DNA of 14,780 nt from JAKVKY01 sp964293585 (GCA_964293585.1 CAXYYS010000050.1:1-14780), one strand, 5' to 3'; positions 1 to 7,612 are shown, counted from the stretch's first letter. A program made the numbers and translations. The notes: generated by a model from the letters alone, not told the origin.

Positions 1-34
1 CGCCTAATTTTTGTTGCCCGGCTTTTAGTTGTCC

Positions 35-781
35 TTATACTTCCCGCTCCGTAATCGGACGGGCATCATCTTCAGCCAAGGGATCGTCGCCATATTTATT
101 GGCGCCTACCGTGCCGCGCTTAATGATTAAATAAATCTGGAAAATGATGGTAACCAGCCAGCACAAAGCTGCCGCCAGCAAACCGCTGATGCCCATGACG
201 CCGGTAATGGTAGCATGGTTGCCGCCGCTAACGCCCAGGGCGATACCGATAATAACGGTAATCACCGCCGCAATGGCAATGACCGTAGGCATTACGAACA
301 GGATCTGCCACCAGCCCGTATGGTTCAGGTCATGCAGCCGGCGAGTGTTCAGCGTAATACCGCTGATGCCCACCAGGACCACCCAGATTTTCTGGAAGAC
401 GCTATACATAAAATGACCGCCGCCACTGCCGGCTGCCGTCACCGAGCTCACGCCAAAAGCGTACATGAATAATCCGGTGATGACCATGAAGGTCACCCAG
501 ATAGAAACAAACCGCACCACATACGAACCCCGGGACAGACGTCCGTCAAAGCCAAAATAACAATGCATGAAACTTTCCTTCACGCTGCGGGCGCCCCGTT
601 GCACCAGGTTGCCGCCTGCCTTAGCGCCTTCTGCCGCCAAATCGGCTCCGGCTTTGGCCGTAGCCTTAGCAGTTTCCGCACCTTCAGCGACTGCTGTCCT
701 GGCAGCTTCTACTCCTGCGCCAGCTTTAGCTTCCATAGTTTCGGCTTCCTGTGTCAAAGTCTCCTTCGTCTCTTCAGCCAT
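35..781 (-). CDS. DUF805 family membrane protein with alanine-rich N-terminal extension
   Basis: This is a predicted inner-membrane protein of about 248 residues. Residues 1-68 are rich in Ala, Glu and Lys with no membrane segment and look like an amphipathic LEA- or YtxH-like helix. Residues 76 onward match DUF805: FGFDGRLSRGSYV near 76-88, four hydrophobic segments (about 90-110, 125-145, 160-185, 197-221), NTRRLHDLNHTGWW at 145-158, and the closing GANKYGDDP at 226-234. Two ATG codons are adjacent. The second (781) is preferred because the GGAG in GAAGGAGCAGG lies 7 nt before it, against only 4 nt before the ATG at 784. The gene follows the exported 211-aa protein by about 76 nt and is probably co-transcribed with it. 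The family's biochemical role is unknown; the domain assignment is firm, the N-terminal comparison is only a resemblance. Confidence 0.88.
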   Translation of the reverse strand: MAEETKETLTQEAETMEAKAGAGVEAARTAVAEGAETAKATAKAGADLAAEGAKAGGNLVQRGARSVKESFMHCYFGFDGRLSRGSYVVRFVSIWVTFMVITGLFMYAFGVSSVTAAGSGGGHFMYSVFQKIWVVLVGISGITLNTRRLHDLNHTGWWQILFVMPTVIAIAAVITVIIGIALGVSGGNHATITGVMGISGLLAAALCWLVTIIFQIYLIIKRGTVGANKYGDDPLAEDDARPITEREV

Positions 782-857
782 CATCCTGCTCCTTCACTGC
801 CGGCACCGCAAAACCGGTGCTGCTATTTTTACCTTCCGGATTTAAAACCGGTACTGC

Positions 858-1493
858 TTAATTGCGCATATCCTTGGCAAAATCCTTGCAAATCCGGCCC
901 AGCATCCCGTCATAATCCTGACCGGCACGATCACGGCTATCCCGAACGCTGTACACCATCTTGCCCTTAGTATCCTTAACTAAAAACTCTACATCGGCAT
1001 AGCAATGATATTCCCATTCGCCATCATGATGCACGGTTTCCTGCACCGGTTCTTCCACGATCACATCGTTACCATGTTCATCCTTGGCCACCCGTTTTTC
1101 CTGCTTGGTCACGGTCTCATCCCAGGGAGCTTTCCAGGTCTTATCATAACCCATCTTGTACACGTTGATGGTCAGGTTAACCGTGGGGCTAACCTTGTTC
1201 TTCAAATATTTATTCAGACGGTTATCCGTATTCATGGTGTTCTGGCTGCCGGTTTGCAAAACCTTACCGTACTTACCCAGGTCCGCCCGTACGTAATTGA
1301 CAACCTTGTCCACAGGCGCTACCGCCGGATAATAATTTTCTCCGGTAATGTTAGGCTCCGTACTCCCCACCAGCTTCACAATCTTCACGTTCTTAAAGGT
1401 ATAATCTTCGGCCTCATACTTGGTTTTTTCTGCACAAGCCGTACCCATGGCGAACATTAATAATGCTAACGCTAACACGAGTATCTTTTTCAT
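858..1493 (-). CDS. Exported protein of unknown function (211 aa)
   Basis: The frame is open back to 1568, but the ATG at 1493 is the credible start. It has a strong GGGGGAGGG ribosome site 7-8 nt upstream and opens with a textbook signal peptide (MKKILVLALALLMFAMG, then an A-C-A site before EK at about residue 21). The cysteine at 20 is not in a good lipobox, so signal peptidase I cleavage is more likely than lipidation. The mature part contains a YTFKNVKIVKLV strand, a central stretch with NLTINVYKMGY, a charged insertion (about 120-150) and a C-terminal YADVEFLVKD strand. The layout resembles small envelope proteins of the DUF4136 kind, but I do not recognise the family. It lies between the structured element at 1620-1743 and the DUF805 gene. 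Confidence 0.8.
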   Translation of the reverse strand: MKKILVLALALLMFAMGTACAEKTKYEAEDYTFKNVKIVKLVGSTEPNITGENYYPAVAPVDKVVNYVRADLGKYGKVLQTGSQNTMNTDNRLNKYLKNKVSPTVNLTINVYKMGYDKTWKAPWDETVTKQEKRVAKDEHGNDVIVEEPVQETVHHDGEWEYHCYADVEFLVKDTKGKMVYSVRDSRDRAGQDYDGMLGRICKDFAKDMRN

Positions 1494-1527
1494 GTTATAC
1501 GCCCTCCCCCTACTATTATGATTAATA

Positions 1528-1557
1528 ATTATACCACGGCGGCCCATAAAAGGTAAA
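1528..1557 (-). promoter_or_regulatory. Predicted sigma-70 promoter for the exported 211-aa protein gene
   Basis: On the minus strand an extended -10, TGgTATAAT, has its hexamer at 1528-1533. A -35-like TTTACC (4 of 6 consensus) lies at 1552-1557 with an 18-bp spacer. Transcription would start near 1521, about 28 nt before the ATG at 1493. A separate promoter here fits a transcription break at the hairpin element just upstream. Confidence 0.6.
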
Positions 1558-1607
1558 TAGTCTAACAATTGAGGCAGGGGTTACATCCATATAAGATATG
1601 TCGGCGC

Positions 1608-1743
1608 TAAAAAAATAAAGGTCCCACAGTTACATGAAGGGAATTAATATCTCAGCGGTCGGTGCGGCGGGCTACGCCGCGCCGGTAACCGCGTGGAAGC
1701 CCAGCTGGTTTTGGCTGGGCGCCCTGAATGTAACTGTGGGACC
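1608..1743 (-). other. Structured element: 16-bp inverted repeat enclosing two hairpins, probable terminator or structured RNA
   Basis: Positions 1620-1635 and 1728-1743 form a perfect 16-bp inverted repeat (GGTCCCACAGTTACAT). Inside are two independent hairpins. The first has 1655-1659/1688-1692 stacked on 1660-1669/1675-1684, with a GGCTA loop on the plus strand, a 3-nt bulge and one G-U pair. The second is 1699-1705/1714-1720, a 7-bp GCCCAGC stem with an 8-nt loop. Together they would fold into a three-way junction. On the minus strand the right arm runs directly into TTTATTTTTTTA, and the element starts about 10 nt after the stop codon of the DUF6765 gene, so it probably ends that transcript. 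No target-site duplication is visible. The element is GC-rich within AT-rich flanks. Its RNA family, if any, is not recognised. Confidence 0.6.
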
Positions 1744-1753
1744 ATCTATTTAC

Positions 1754-2836
1754 TTAAATCCCCGCAATACCGTACCTGGGGAACAATTCGTTCAGCACAA
1801 AGGTGCGATGCACGATGGCGGCATCATGGAACCGGTGCCAGTCAGAATGCAAAAAGCCCGGCTGGTAGGAATATTTACCTTCCACTTTTTCGCCCAGAGC
1901 TTGATAAGCCCAGGAACCTTCGCCGCTTTCATGGTAATCGGGAATATCCTCCACCCCGTCAAAGCAGTGAGCGTTAATTTCTTTCATCCAATCGTTGTGA
2001 CGGGTGCGGGTGTTGCCGGTAAAGTTGGTAAAGCATTTTTCAAAATGCTCGGCCACATCCTGGGGCAGATCCGGCAGATTATCAAACAAGGTAGCCGCAT
2101 CCTGCGGTACCTGTCCTTGTTTATACAAAGTCAGGATCTTAAAGACCCGGTTGCTGGCTTCCATGAAAATCTCCAGGTTGTTACGTGTCACGCCCGGGCG
2201 TCCGTCCGTATAATCAAAGGACCATTCACCAATATAAGGCAGGTCCGGATACGTCAAAACCGCCGCATGTCCCAGGGGCAGGAACTGGTTAATGCCATCC
2301 AGCTCCAGGTTGTCCAGTTTTTTTACCAGGGCAGCCGCGCCGCTCAAGACCAGATTCTGAATCTTGTTCCGGTCCGTAATTGTTCCCACAAAGCCCTGAT
2401 GAGTCCAGGTGTCCGCATACACATGCAAAGTAATGCCTAAACGATGCAGGCTGTACGGTTTATCCTTGCAGGCCAAAGCTTCCCGTACCACATCCCTGGC
2501 TACCAGGCTGTCCGGACGGCACACCAGACGGCTGGTAAACCCTTGTCCCACGCCCTCGCCGGTGCCCGCAGGCATCCCGTCATTGCCCGGCATAAAATGG
2601 AACGGGGCCCACACATAGTTGGCATCGGCCGGGTCGCCGTTATCCCGCAAATCAAAAGTACCATGACTGGTGCTGATACGTTTATACATACACCCATTAT
2701 TAAACTGAATCAGGCTGGACGAAGTCGCGTCGTCCACAAACTGGGAACTGGTGGCCAGGATCACCGACTCTTCCGGCGTAAACCCTGCCATCTGAGCCAG
2801 CACATACACCACATCATAATGGAAATCCATCTGCAT
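1754..2836 (-). CDS. DUF6765 family protein, predicted metal-binding
   Basis: This is a cytoplasmic protein of about 360 residues without a signal peptide. It matches DUF6765 in my judgement: it opens MQMDFHYD, has an early SSQFVDDATSS motif (about 31-41) and a central LHVYADTWTHQGF with H138-x3-D142-x3-H146. That last spacing recalls zinc-dependent phospholipase C/S1-P1 nuclease-like folds, so a metal-dependent hydrolase is possible; this function is inference. Further His residues (SDWHRFHDAA) lie near the C-terminus. The frame extends to a GTG at 2851. The ATG at 2836 is preferred because it begins the conserved N-terminus and has a weak GTGAG upstream, whereas nothing precedes the GTG. 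The gene has its own predicted promoter and ends about 10 nt before the structured element at 1608-1743, so it is probably monocistronic. Confidence 0.82.
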   Translation of the reverse strand: MQMDFHYDVVYVLAQMAGFTPEESVILATSSQFVDDATSSSLIQFNNGCMYKRISTSHGTFDLRDNGDPADANYVWAPFHFMPGNDGMPAGTGEGVGQGFTSRLVCRPDSLVARDVVREALACKDKPYSLHRLGITLHVYADTWTHQGFVGTITDRNKIQNLVLSGAAALVKKLDNLELDGINQFLPLGHAAVLTYPDLPYIGEWSFDYTDGRPGVTRNNLEIFMEASNRVFKILTLYKQGQVPQDAATLFDNLPDLPQDVAEHFEKCFTNFTGNTRTRHNDWMKEINAHCFDGVEDIPDYHESGEGSWAYQALGEKVEGKYSYQPGFLHSDWHRFHDAAIVHRTFVLNELFPRYGIAGI

Positions 2837-2908
2837 GATAGTTACACTCACTTTCTTGAGAAAAGTTCTTACTTAACTTGCCTGGTTTCATAAACTTACA
2901 TACTATAG

Positions 2909-2937
2909 ATTATAACACAAACAAGAAAAGTTGTTAT
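2909..2937 (-). promoter_or_regulatory. Predicted extended -10 promoter of the DUF6765 gene inside an inverted repeat
   Basis: The -10 hexamer TATAAT at 2909-2914 (minus strand) is preceded by TGt, an extended -10. The -35 region near 2932-2937 (ATAACA) is poor. The promoter sits within an imperfect inverted repeat: ATACTATA...TTATAAC on one arm (about 2900-2917) and the complementary GTTATAA...TATAGTAT on the other (about 2933-2953). This could be an operator. The leader to the ATG at 2836 would be about 65 nt. Confidence 0.5.
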
Positions 2938-2984
2938 AATAAAATTATAGTATCATAAGAATAGCGAATATAAAAGGCTGCTCC

Positions 2985-3024
2985 TAATAAAATATCCCGA
3001 AGCTGCATCTCTGTAACTTCGGGA
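2985..3024 (-). terminator. Rho-independent terminator after the exported protein pair
   Basis: A perfect 8-bp stem TCCCGAAG/CTTCGGGA (2995-3002 with 3017-3024, 14-nt loop) is followed on the minus strand by TATTTTATT. It lies about 35 nt past the stop of the 291-aa gene at 3059. The plus strand also carries a T-rich stretch after the stem, but no plus-strand gene ends here. Confidence 0.75.
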
Positions 3025-3058
3025 CTTTATATTCTTCTTACATTGTCCGGCTTAACAC

Positions 3059-3934
3059 TTACGACGTGGCTATCCTGTGCTGCAAATTAGCAATCAGCTG
3101 CTGATCCCGCTGCACCGCCTGACGCAACAGCCGAATATTCTGGATGCCACTAAAATCAGACCGTCCACGGCTGACCGTGGCACTATGCCGCTGCTGGGCA
3201 TTATAGAGCGCGTTCTGATCCCGGTTCAGCTGGTCATACGCCCGCTGCAAATGCAGCTGCAATGTAGCCACATCGGTAGACCCGCCCGGTTCAGCCTGAC
3301 CCACAGCCGCGCCGGAGCCACTTGCCCCTGCCGTATTATTATTGTTGGCATTCTGTTCCGCCAGTGCTTCCGCGGTAGCCTGCAAAATTCCTGCCGCCGC
3401 CTTGGCAAACTCATTCTGCTTTACCACCGGATGCTCCGGCACCAGCACCGTCCCCGGCGTCGTATAAAAATCTGTAACATAATAATCGTCACCGCAAAAC
3501 TCCGTCAGCACCACCGACAAATAATACCTGCCGCTGGCCGGATAATGGTTCACGTTCAGCCACAGCTTGTCGTTCTTAAACATGGTCACGCCGCCGCCCG
3601 GCAAACTGGCAAAATCCTTCTGCGCGATTACGCTGCCGCGTATGCTGCCCTCCCCCGTATACCTGGTCTTGGTCAGATACACCAGCAACCGCAAATCGCC
3701 GCTGCGACCGTTCAAAGCGTGGTTCACCAGGTGGCTCACACTAAGTTCCACCACCCCCGTGGACGTGCTCAAAAAAGCACTGCCCACCGGCAGCACCACC
3801 GCCGAACGGTTCAAAATATAAGTTCCGGGCGCAGCCGCCGCCCATACCATATCAGGCATCCCTGTCAGCGCCAGACAAGACACTCCCAGGACGCAGGCCA
3901 GCCTGACCGCCACTTTCTGCCAGCTTTTCCTCAT
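3059..3934 (-). CDS. Exported protein of unknown function with C-terminal coiled coil (291 aa)
   Basis: A Sec signal peptide occupies about residues 1-34: a basic start MRKSWQKVAVR, a hydrophobic core, and cleavage in the VWAAAA stretch. Residues 35-170 are beta-rich with an odd Gly/Ser/Thr composition (GTYILNRSAVVLPVG; LRLLVYLTKTRYTGEG; RYYLSVVLTEF) and may form an all-beta domain. Residues 185-225 are a low-complexity Asn/Gly/Ala/Ser linker. Residues 225-291 are Gln/Arg-rich with repeating leucines and should form a coiled coil. I do not recognise the family. The ATG overlaps the stop codon of the preceding 147-aa gene as ATGA, so the two are translationally coupled and probably act together in the envelope. 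The upstream GGGGGGCGAG serves as ribosome site. A terminator follows. Confidence 0.82.
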   Translation of the reverse strand: MRKSWQKVAVRLACVLGVSCLALTGMPDMVWAAAAPGTYILNRSAVVLPVGSAFLSTSTGVVELSVSHLVNHALNGRSGDLRLLVYLTKTRYTGEGSIRGSVIAQKDFASLPGGGVTMFKNDKLWLNVNHYPASGRYYLSVVLTEFCGDDYYVTDFYTTPGTVLVPEHPVVKQNEFAKAAAGILQATAEALAEQNANNNNTAGASGSGAAVGQAEPGGSTDVATLQLHLQRAYDQLNRDQNALYNAQQRHSATVSRGRSDFSGIQNIRLLRQAVQRDQQLIANLQHRIATS

Positions 3935-4374
3935 CTTATCTCGCCCCCCTGTTGCAGCAAATGCGCCTGCGCATATTGCGCCACGTCAGCCTCAAAGGTA
4001 TGCGCGTAGGGTTTCCATACCGGCTTATCCTCCGGATAAACCGCCGAATCCTGATAAACCTTGGCGCCCTTGTACAACACATAGCGCTCCCGCCGGTACA
4101 TCTGCTTATCCAGGTTAAAAGTCAGCCGATCAAACTCCATATCCACAGCGCCGTTGGTCCCCGTAGCCGACCACACCGAAAAAACCTTGCTCCCCTGACG
4201 CACAAAATTGGCAGGATTAGTATCCACATACACATCAAACATAGTGCTATGACGCACCAGCTGCCACACCGGCGCCGCACCTTTTACCTCGCTGACGGCA
4301 GCATCGCACACCGCCAGCTGCGCCACCAGGAACAAACCTGCCAGCACACACAGCCCTCTCTTTAACCAAGACAC
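3931..4374 (-). CDS. Small exported protein of unknown function (147 aa)
   Basis: The reading frame is open up to 4497, but the upstream stretch is a leader-like sequence without a ribosome site. The GTG at 4374 is chosen because GAGGGAAG lies about 10 nt before it and because a signal peptide begins there (WLKRG, then a hydrophobic core, then cleavage after CDA near residue 25). The mature domain of about 120 residues contains PVWQLVRHSTMFDVYVD, FSVWSATG, RRERYVLYKGAKVY and YPEDKPVWKPY. The alternation of strands suggests a small beta-sandwich or surface domain in which a 'FDVYVDT' line is followed by substrate- or state-specific strands. The family is not recognised. It is first in a two-gene unit with the 291-aa exported protein, with a 4-bp overlap. 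Confidence 0.75.
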   Translation of the reverse strand: MSWLKRGLCVLAGLFLVAQLAVCDAAVSEVKGAAPVWQLVRHSTMFDVYVDTNPANFVRQGSKVFSVWSATGTNGAVDMEFDRLTFNLDKQMYRRERYVLYKGAKVYQDSAVYPEDKPVWKPYAHTFEADVAQYAQAHLLQQGGEIR

Positions 4375-4420
4375 GCATACCACTTCCCTCAGTTCAATTT
4401 TTCTAAAACATCTGTAAATA

Positions 4421-4426
4421 AGCATA
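4421..4426 (-). promoter_or_regulatory. Possible -10 element for the two exported proteins
   Basis: An extended -10-like TGcTATGCT has its hexamer at 4421-4426, minus strand. It would put the start of transcription near 4414, about 40 nt upstream of the GTG at 4374. No convincing -35 is present, so this is a weak call. It is placed between the upstream terminator and the gene, where a promoter is required. Confidence 0.35.
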
Positions 4427-4496
4427 GCACTTTTAGATACATTTTTGTAGAGGGAGTTCGGGATGACAGAATCAGAAAGATGTAAAGAAATACCCA

Positions 4497-4528
4497 AGAA
4501 AAAACAGGCAGTTTCCGAAGAATCTGCC
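4497..4528 (-). terminator. Terminator with UUCG tetraloop ending the ABC importer operon
   Basis: On the minus strand GGCAGATTC-TTCG-GAAACTGCC (4528-4507) forms a 9-bp stem with one A-A mismatch and a UUCG tetraloop, followed by TGTTTTTTCTT. It lies about 60 nt after the ATPase gene stop at 4588. A second, weaker hairpin (4574-4579 with 4589-4594, GGAATA/TATTCC) overlaps the stop codon and is followed by seven T at 4562-4556, so termination may occur in two steps. Confidence 0.8.
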
Positions 4529-4587
4529 CATAAGCAATGTTGTTAAGTAAGTTACAAAAAAAGATTCACAGCCGGAATACCCTCGCC

Positions 4588-5748
4588 CTATTCCACTTTT
4601 CCTGCCGCCACGTTGTTGCCCGCAACATCAAACAAAATATTCGCCGGCGAACTAAACGCCACCTGCACCGCCTCGTTCACAGCAAAATCCACGCTGCCAA
4701 AAACCACCGCCGTCAGGCGGATGCCTTCCAGGTCCAGCCGCACTACTGTTTCCATACCGCTGGGGAGCGTAGAATAAATTTTTGCAGGCAGTCCCCCCTG
4801 CTCCGTCAGTACAATATTTTCCGGCCGCAGGCCCAGGGTATACTGCGCCCCCGCTTTAACCGCCGCCCAAGCGTCAGCCGCTGTCTCCGCAGCTGCGCCC
4901 GCCGCACTTTTACCGTCCGCACCCGCGCTCGCCGTAAATTTCAGCGTACCGCCAGCCAGGCGCAAAGTTGCCTCGCTGCCGTTTACAGCCTCCACCGTTA
5001 CCGGTACCAGATTAATATTGGGGCTGCCGATAAAATCCGCCACAAAAGTATTCACCGGATTCTTGTACACTGCCAAAGGCGGCGCGTACTGTTGCAGCCT
5101 GCCCAGCTTCAAAAGGCAGATCTTGGTAGAAAGCGTCATGGCTTCCAATTGGTCGTGGGTCACGTACACAAAGGTAGAATCTGTTTCCATATGCAGCCGT
5201 TTCAGTTCCGTACGCATCTCCATACGCAGCTTGGCATCCAGGTTGGACAAAGGCTCATCCATGAATAAGGATTTTGGCCCCGGCGCCAGGGTGCGTGCAA
5301 TAGCCACCCGCTGCTGCTGGCCGCCGCTCAGCTCCGCCGGATAGCGATCGCCGTAATCCTTAATCTTCAGCATCTCCAGCAACTCTTCTGCCCGGGCCTT
5401 GCATTTTGCTTTATCCCAACCCATGTTTTCCAGGCCAAAAGTAATATTCTCGTACACGGTCATATGGGGCCACAAGGCGTAGTTCTGGAACAAAAAACCC
5501 ACGTTGCGTTTCTCCGGCGGCACATCAATACCCTGAGCCGAAGAAAAAACTACCTGGCCGTTAATAATAATCTCACCGCTGGTAGGCGTCTCCAGCCCGG
5601 CAATCATACGCAGGGTGGTAGTCTTACCGCAGCCTGAAGGTCCCAGCAGCGTAATAAAACTCCGGTCCGGGATATGCAGGTTCAGGTGATCCACCGCCGC
5701 CGTCTTACCATACATTTTTGTTAAATCTTTAATAATAATTTCCGGCAT
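4588..5748 (-). CDS. ABC importer ATP-binding protein (FbpC/PotA type)
   Basis: This is the cytoplasmic ATPase of a binding-protein-dependent importer, 386 aa, normal for the CUT1/FbpC/PotA family. Walker A GPSGCGKTT is at 36-44, the Q-loop FLFQNY near 85-90, the signature LSGGQQQR at 140-147, Walker B LFMDEP at 161-166, the D-loop SNLD and the H-loop VTHD at 196-199. All catalytic positions are intact. The C-terminal 130 residues form a TOBE-type regulatory domain (LGLRPENIVL), interrupted by an Ala-rich insertion at about 271-291 that is longer than usual. The ATG at 5748 has AAAGGAGAA just upstream. It follows the permease by 20 nt and closes the operon. The closest families import Fe(III), polyamines or related small solutes; the sequence alone does not decide which. 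Confidence 0.95.
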   Translation of the reverse strand: MPEIIIKDLTKMYGKTAAVDHLNLHIPDRSFITLLGPSGCGKTTTLRMIAGLETPTSGEIIINGQVVFSSAQGIDVPPEKRNVGFLFQNYALWPHMTVYENITFGLENMGWDKAKCKARAEELLEMLKIKDYGDRYPAELSGGQQQRVAIARTLAPGPKSLFMDEPLSNLDAKLRMEMRTELKRLHMETDSTFVYVTHDQLEAMTLSTKICLLKLGRLQQYAPPLAVYKNPVNTFVADFIGSPNINLVPVTVEAVNGSEATLRLAGGTLKFTASAGADGKSAAGAAAETAADAWAAVKAGAQYTLGLRPENIVLTEQGGLPAKIYSTLPSGMETVVRLDLEGIRLTAVVFGSVDFAVNEAVQVAFSSPANILFDVAGNNVAAGKVE

Positions 5749-5768
5749 GATGTTCTCCTTTGCTGCGC

Positions 5769-7559
5769 TCAGCCGATACCTTTATCAATAGAAGCGCCCG
5801 TCAGTTTGTTAATCACAAAATTACTCAGCAGCACTACCGCCACGATGAGTAAGTTAATAGCGTTGGCATACTGGTTCCAGCCTTTCTCGTTGTACTGGAA
5901 AAGCATGGTGGTCAGCACCGCCGTGGCCGGCGAAATCAGCAAAATGAATAGCGACAGTTCCCGCATGCAGCTGATATACGGCAACAGATAGCCGGACAGA
6001 AAACTGGTTTTCTGGATGGGAATCAGGATACGCGTCATGCGTTTCCACCAGCCGATGCCCTGAATGATAGCCGCTTCCTCAATCTCGCCGCCCAGTTGCA
6101 GCATGGCATTGACGCCGGCCTTAGAAGCAAAGGGCAGGTACTTGACCGTGCCGATGAGCACCAGCACCCACATGGTCCCGTACAGAGCCGGCACCGGTCC
6201 CCGCTTTACCGCAAACACCGACAAATAAATAGCGCCCATGGCCATACTGGGAATCAGATAGGGGAAAAAGGTCAGATGGCTGACCGCGTTGGCCAGCCAC
6301 GTGCCTTTCTTGCGCACGATGGCATAACCGGCCAGGATCCCCGCCGTTCCCGCAAAGAACGAACACAAAACCGAGAGCACGATGCTGTTATACAAACCGT
6401 TAAAGACACTGCGGTTGCGCAAGATACCCGGTTCGCCGTTGGCGATATCCGTAGAACCTTCGCCGGTCCAGAACACCGTACTAAAATTGCTCCAGGCATA
6501 ATTACCCGGCTCCACGATAAAAGATTCCACCGCAAAAGTTACCAGCGGCACGATGGTAATACACACCAAAAATAGAGCCAGGCCTACCGACAGCGGTGTA
6601 CGCAGACTGCGCAGATTAAACAGCGCCGCCTGGGAACTTTTGCCCGTGATGGTAGTATAAGATTTACGGCTGTCCAACACCCGCTGATTCAGCAGCATGA
6701 TGGCCACGCCGATGATAATCAAAATTAACGCCATCAGATAACCATAGCCGGGATTCAGTCCCTGCAGCGTCCGGTACATCTGCGTGGTCAGCACCTGATA
6801 ACGCACCGGCATACCTAAAAAGGCCGGCACCGCAAAGGCGCTCATGGAACTGGAAAAAGCCAGGAGGAAGGTACTCAGCACTGCCGGCTTCACGATGGGC
6901 AGCGTAATCTTGCGCAGAATGCGCAGCCGGGAAGCATGCAAAAGCTGCGCCGCTTCCTCCAGGTTAGCATCCATGTTTTTCAAGATACCGCCAATCAAAA
7001 TGTACGCGAACGGCGCATAGTGAATGCCCTGCACCACCGAAATAGGGAAAAAGCCATAAGCAAACCAGTTCGGCGTAGCAATACCCGTAGCCACAGTAAA
7101 AAGTCCGGGCACGCCGCCCACCAGGGAATTTCTGAAAAAGTTCAGCCAGGCCAGGGCCAAAGTCCAGGACGGCATGATGTACGGCACCACAAACATGGCC
7201 GACAGGAAGCCTTTGCCGCGGATATTGGTCCGGGTAATAAGCCAGGCCATGGCCCCGCCCATACCGATGGCGATGGCGCAGGTAGCCAGGGAAATAGCAA
7301 TCGTATTCAGCAAAGGTTTATAAAAAATACTGGCGCTGTTCTCCCCGTCCAAAAGCACCTTAGTCCAGTGATAAGTAGTAAAATCACCGGCATGGGTGCC
7401 GCGAATACGCATTACCTCGCTGGTATGCACGGTAAAAGTATCCGCCACGATGGACAGAAGCGGCAAAAACGTCAGCAACGCCAGCACCGTGAACATCACC
7501 ACCAGGATCACGTTCTGGGGCTTGCGCCAAAACATTAAAAAGCGTTGCTTTCTGCTCAT
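5769..7559 (-). CDS. ABC importer permease, two fused transmembrane domains (FbpB type)
   Basis: This 596-aa integral membrane protein forms the translocation channel. It is a head-to-tail fusion of two binding-protein-dependent permease domains, as in FbpB/SfuB/HitB iron permeases. Each half has about six membrane segments, and each carries an EAA loop that docks the ATPase: EEAAQLLHASRL at about 201-212 and EIEEAAIIQGIG at about 492-503. A large extracytoplasmic loop lies near 345-385. The start at 7559 (ATGAGC) has GGAG 9 nt upstream. It is separated from the binding-protein gene by 118 nt holding a hairpin, and from the ATPase gene by 20 nt. It therefore sits in an operon of SBP, permease and ATPase with no separate second permease needed. 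Confidence 0.95.
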   Translation of the reverse strand: MSRKQRFLMFWRKPQNVILVVMFTVLALLTFLPLLSIVADTFTVHTSEVMRIRGTHAGDFTTYHWTKVLLDGENSASIFYKPLLNTIAISLATCAIAIGMGGAMAWLITRTNIRGKGFLSAMFVVPYIMPSWTLALAWLNFFRNSLVGGVPGLFTVATGIATPNWFAYGFFPISVVQGIHYAPFAYILIGGILKNMDANLEEAAQLLHASRLRILRKITLPIVKPAVLSTFLLAFSSSMSAFAVPAFLGMPVRYQVLTTQMYRTLQGLNPGYGYLMALILIIIGVAIMLLNQRVLDSRKSYTTITGKSSQAALFNLRSLRTPLSVGLALFLVCITIVPLVTFAVESFIVEPGNYAWSNFSTVFWTGEGSTDIANGEPGILRNRSVFNGLYNSIVLSVLCSFFAGTAGILAGYAIVRKKGTWLANAVSHLTFFPYLIPSMAMGAIYLSVFAVKRGPVPALYGTMWVLVLIGTVKYLPFASKAGVNAMLQLGGEIEEAAIIQGIGWWKRMTRILIPIQKTSFLSGYLLPYISCMRELSLFILLISPATAVLTTMLFQYNEKGWNQYANAINLLIVAVVLLSNFVINKLTGASIDKGIG

Positions 7560-7612
7560 AGACTTACGCTCCGATCACCAAAATCTTTACAGCTAAAACT
7601 CTCATCCAGACA

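Noticed and set aside
1494..1568. Upstream extension of the 211-aa exported protein to a start at 1568.
   Set aside because: It would overlap the predicted promoter and the strong GGGGGAGGG ribosome site and displace the signal peptide.
1620..1743. Interpretation of the inverted-repeat element as a MITE.
   Set aside because: No target-site duplication flanks it (left flank ends in AAATAAA, right flank begins ATCTATTT), and its position after a stop codon with a T-run favours a transcript-end or RNA structure. Not excluded without genome-wide copy number.
1634..2440. Plus-strand open frame of 268 codons that begins inside the structured element and runs opposite the DUF6765 gene.
   Set aside because: No recognisable domain, start within the inverted repeat, and complementary to a conserved gene on the minus strand.
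3077..4009. Plus-strand open frame of 310 codons opposite the exported protein pair.
   Set aside because: His/Arg/Gln-rich mirrored composition, no ribosome site, and the opposite strand has signal peptides, coupling and a terminator.
4375..4497. Upstream extension of the 147-aa exported protein to an ATG at 4497.
   Set aside because: It would bury the signal peptide in the middle of the protein, has no ribosome site, and would start inside the terminator of the previous operon.
4537..5268. Long plus-strand open frame opposite the ATPase gene.
   Set aside because: It is antisense to a motif-complete ABC ATPase, is rich in Arg/His/Gln as expected from a mirrored GC-biased gene, and lacks a ribosome site.
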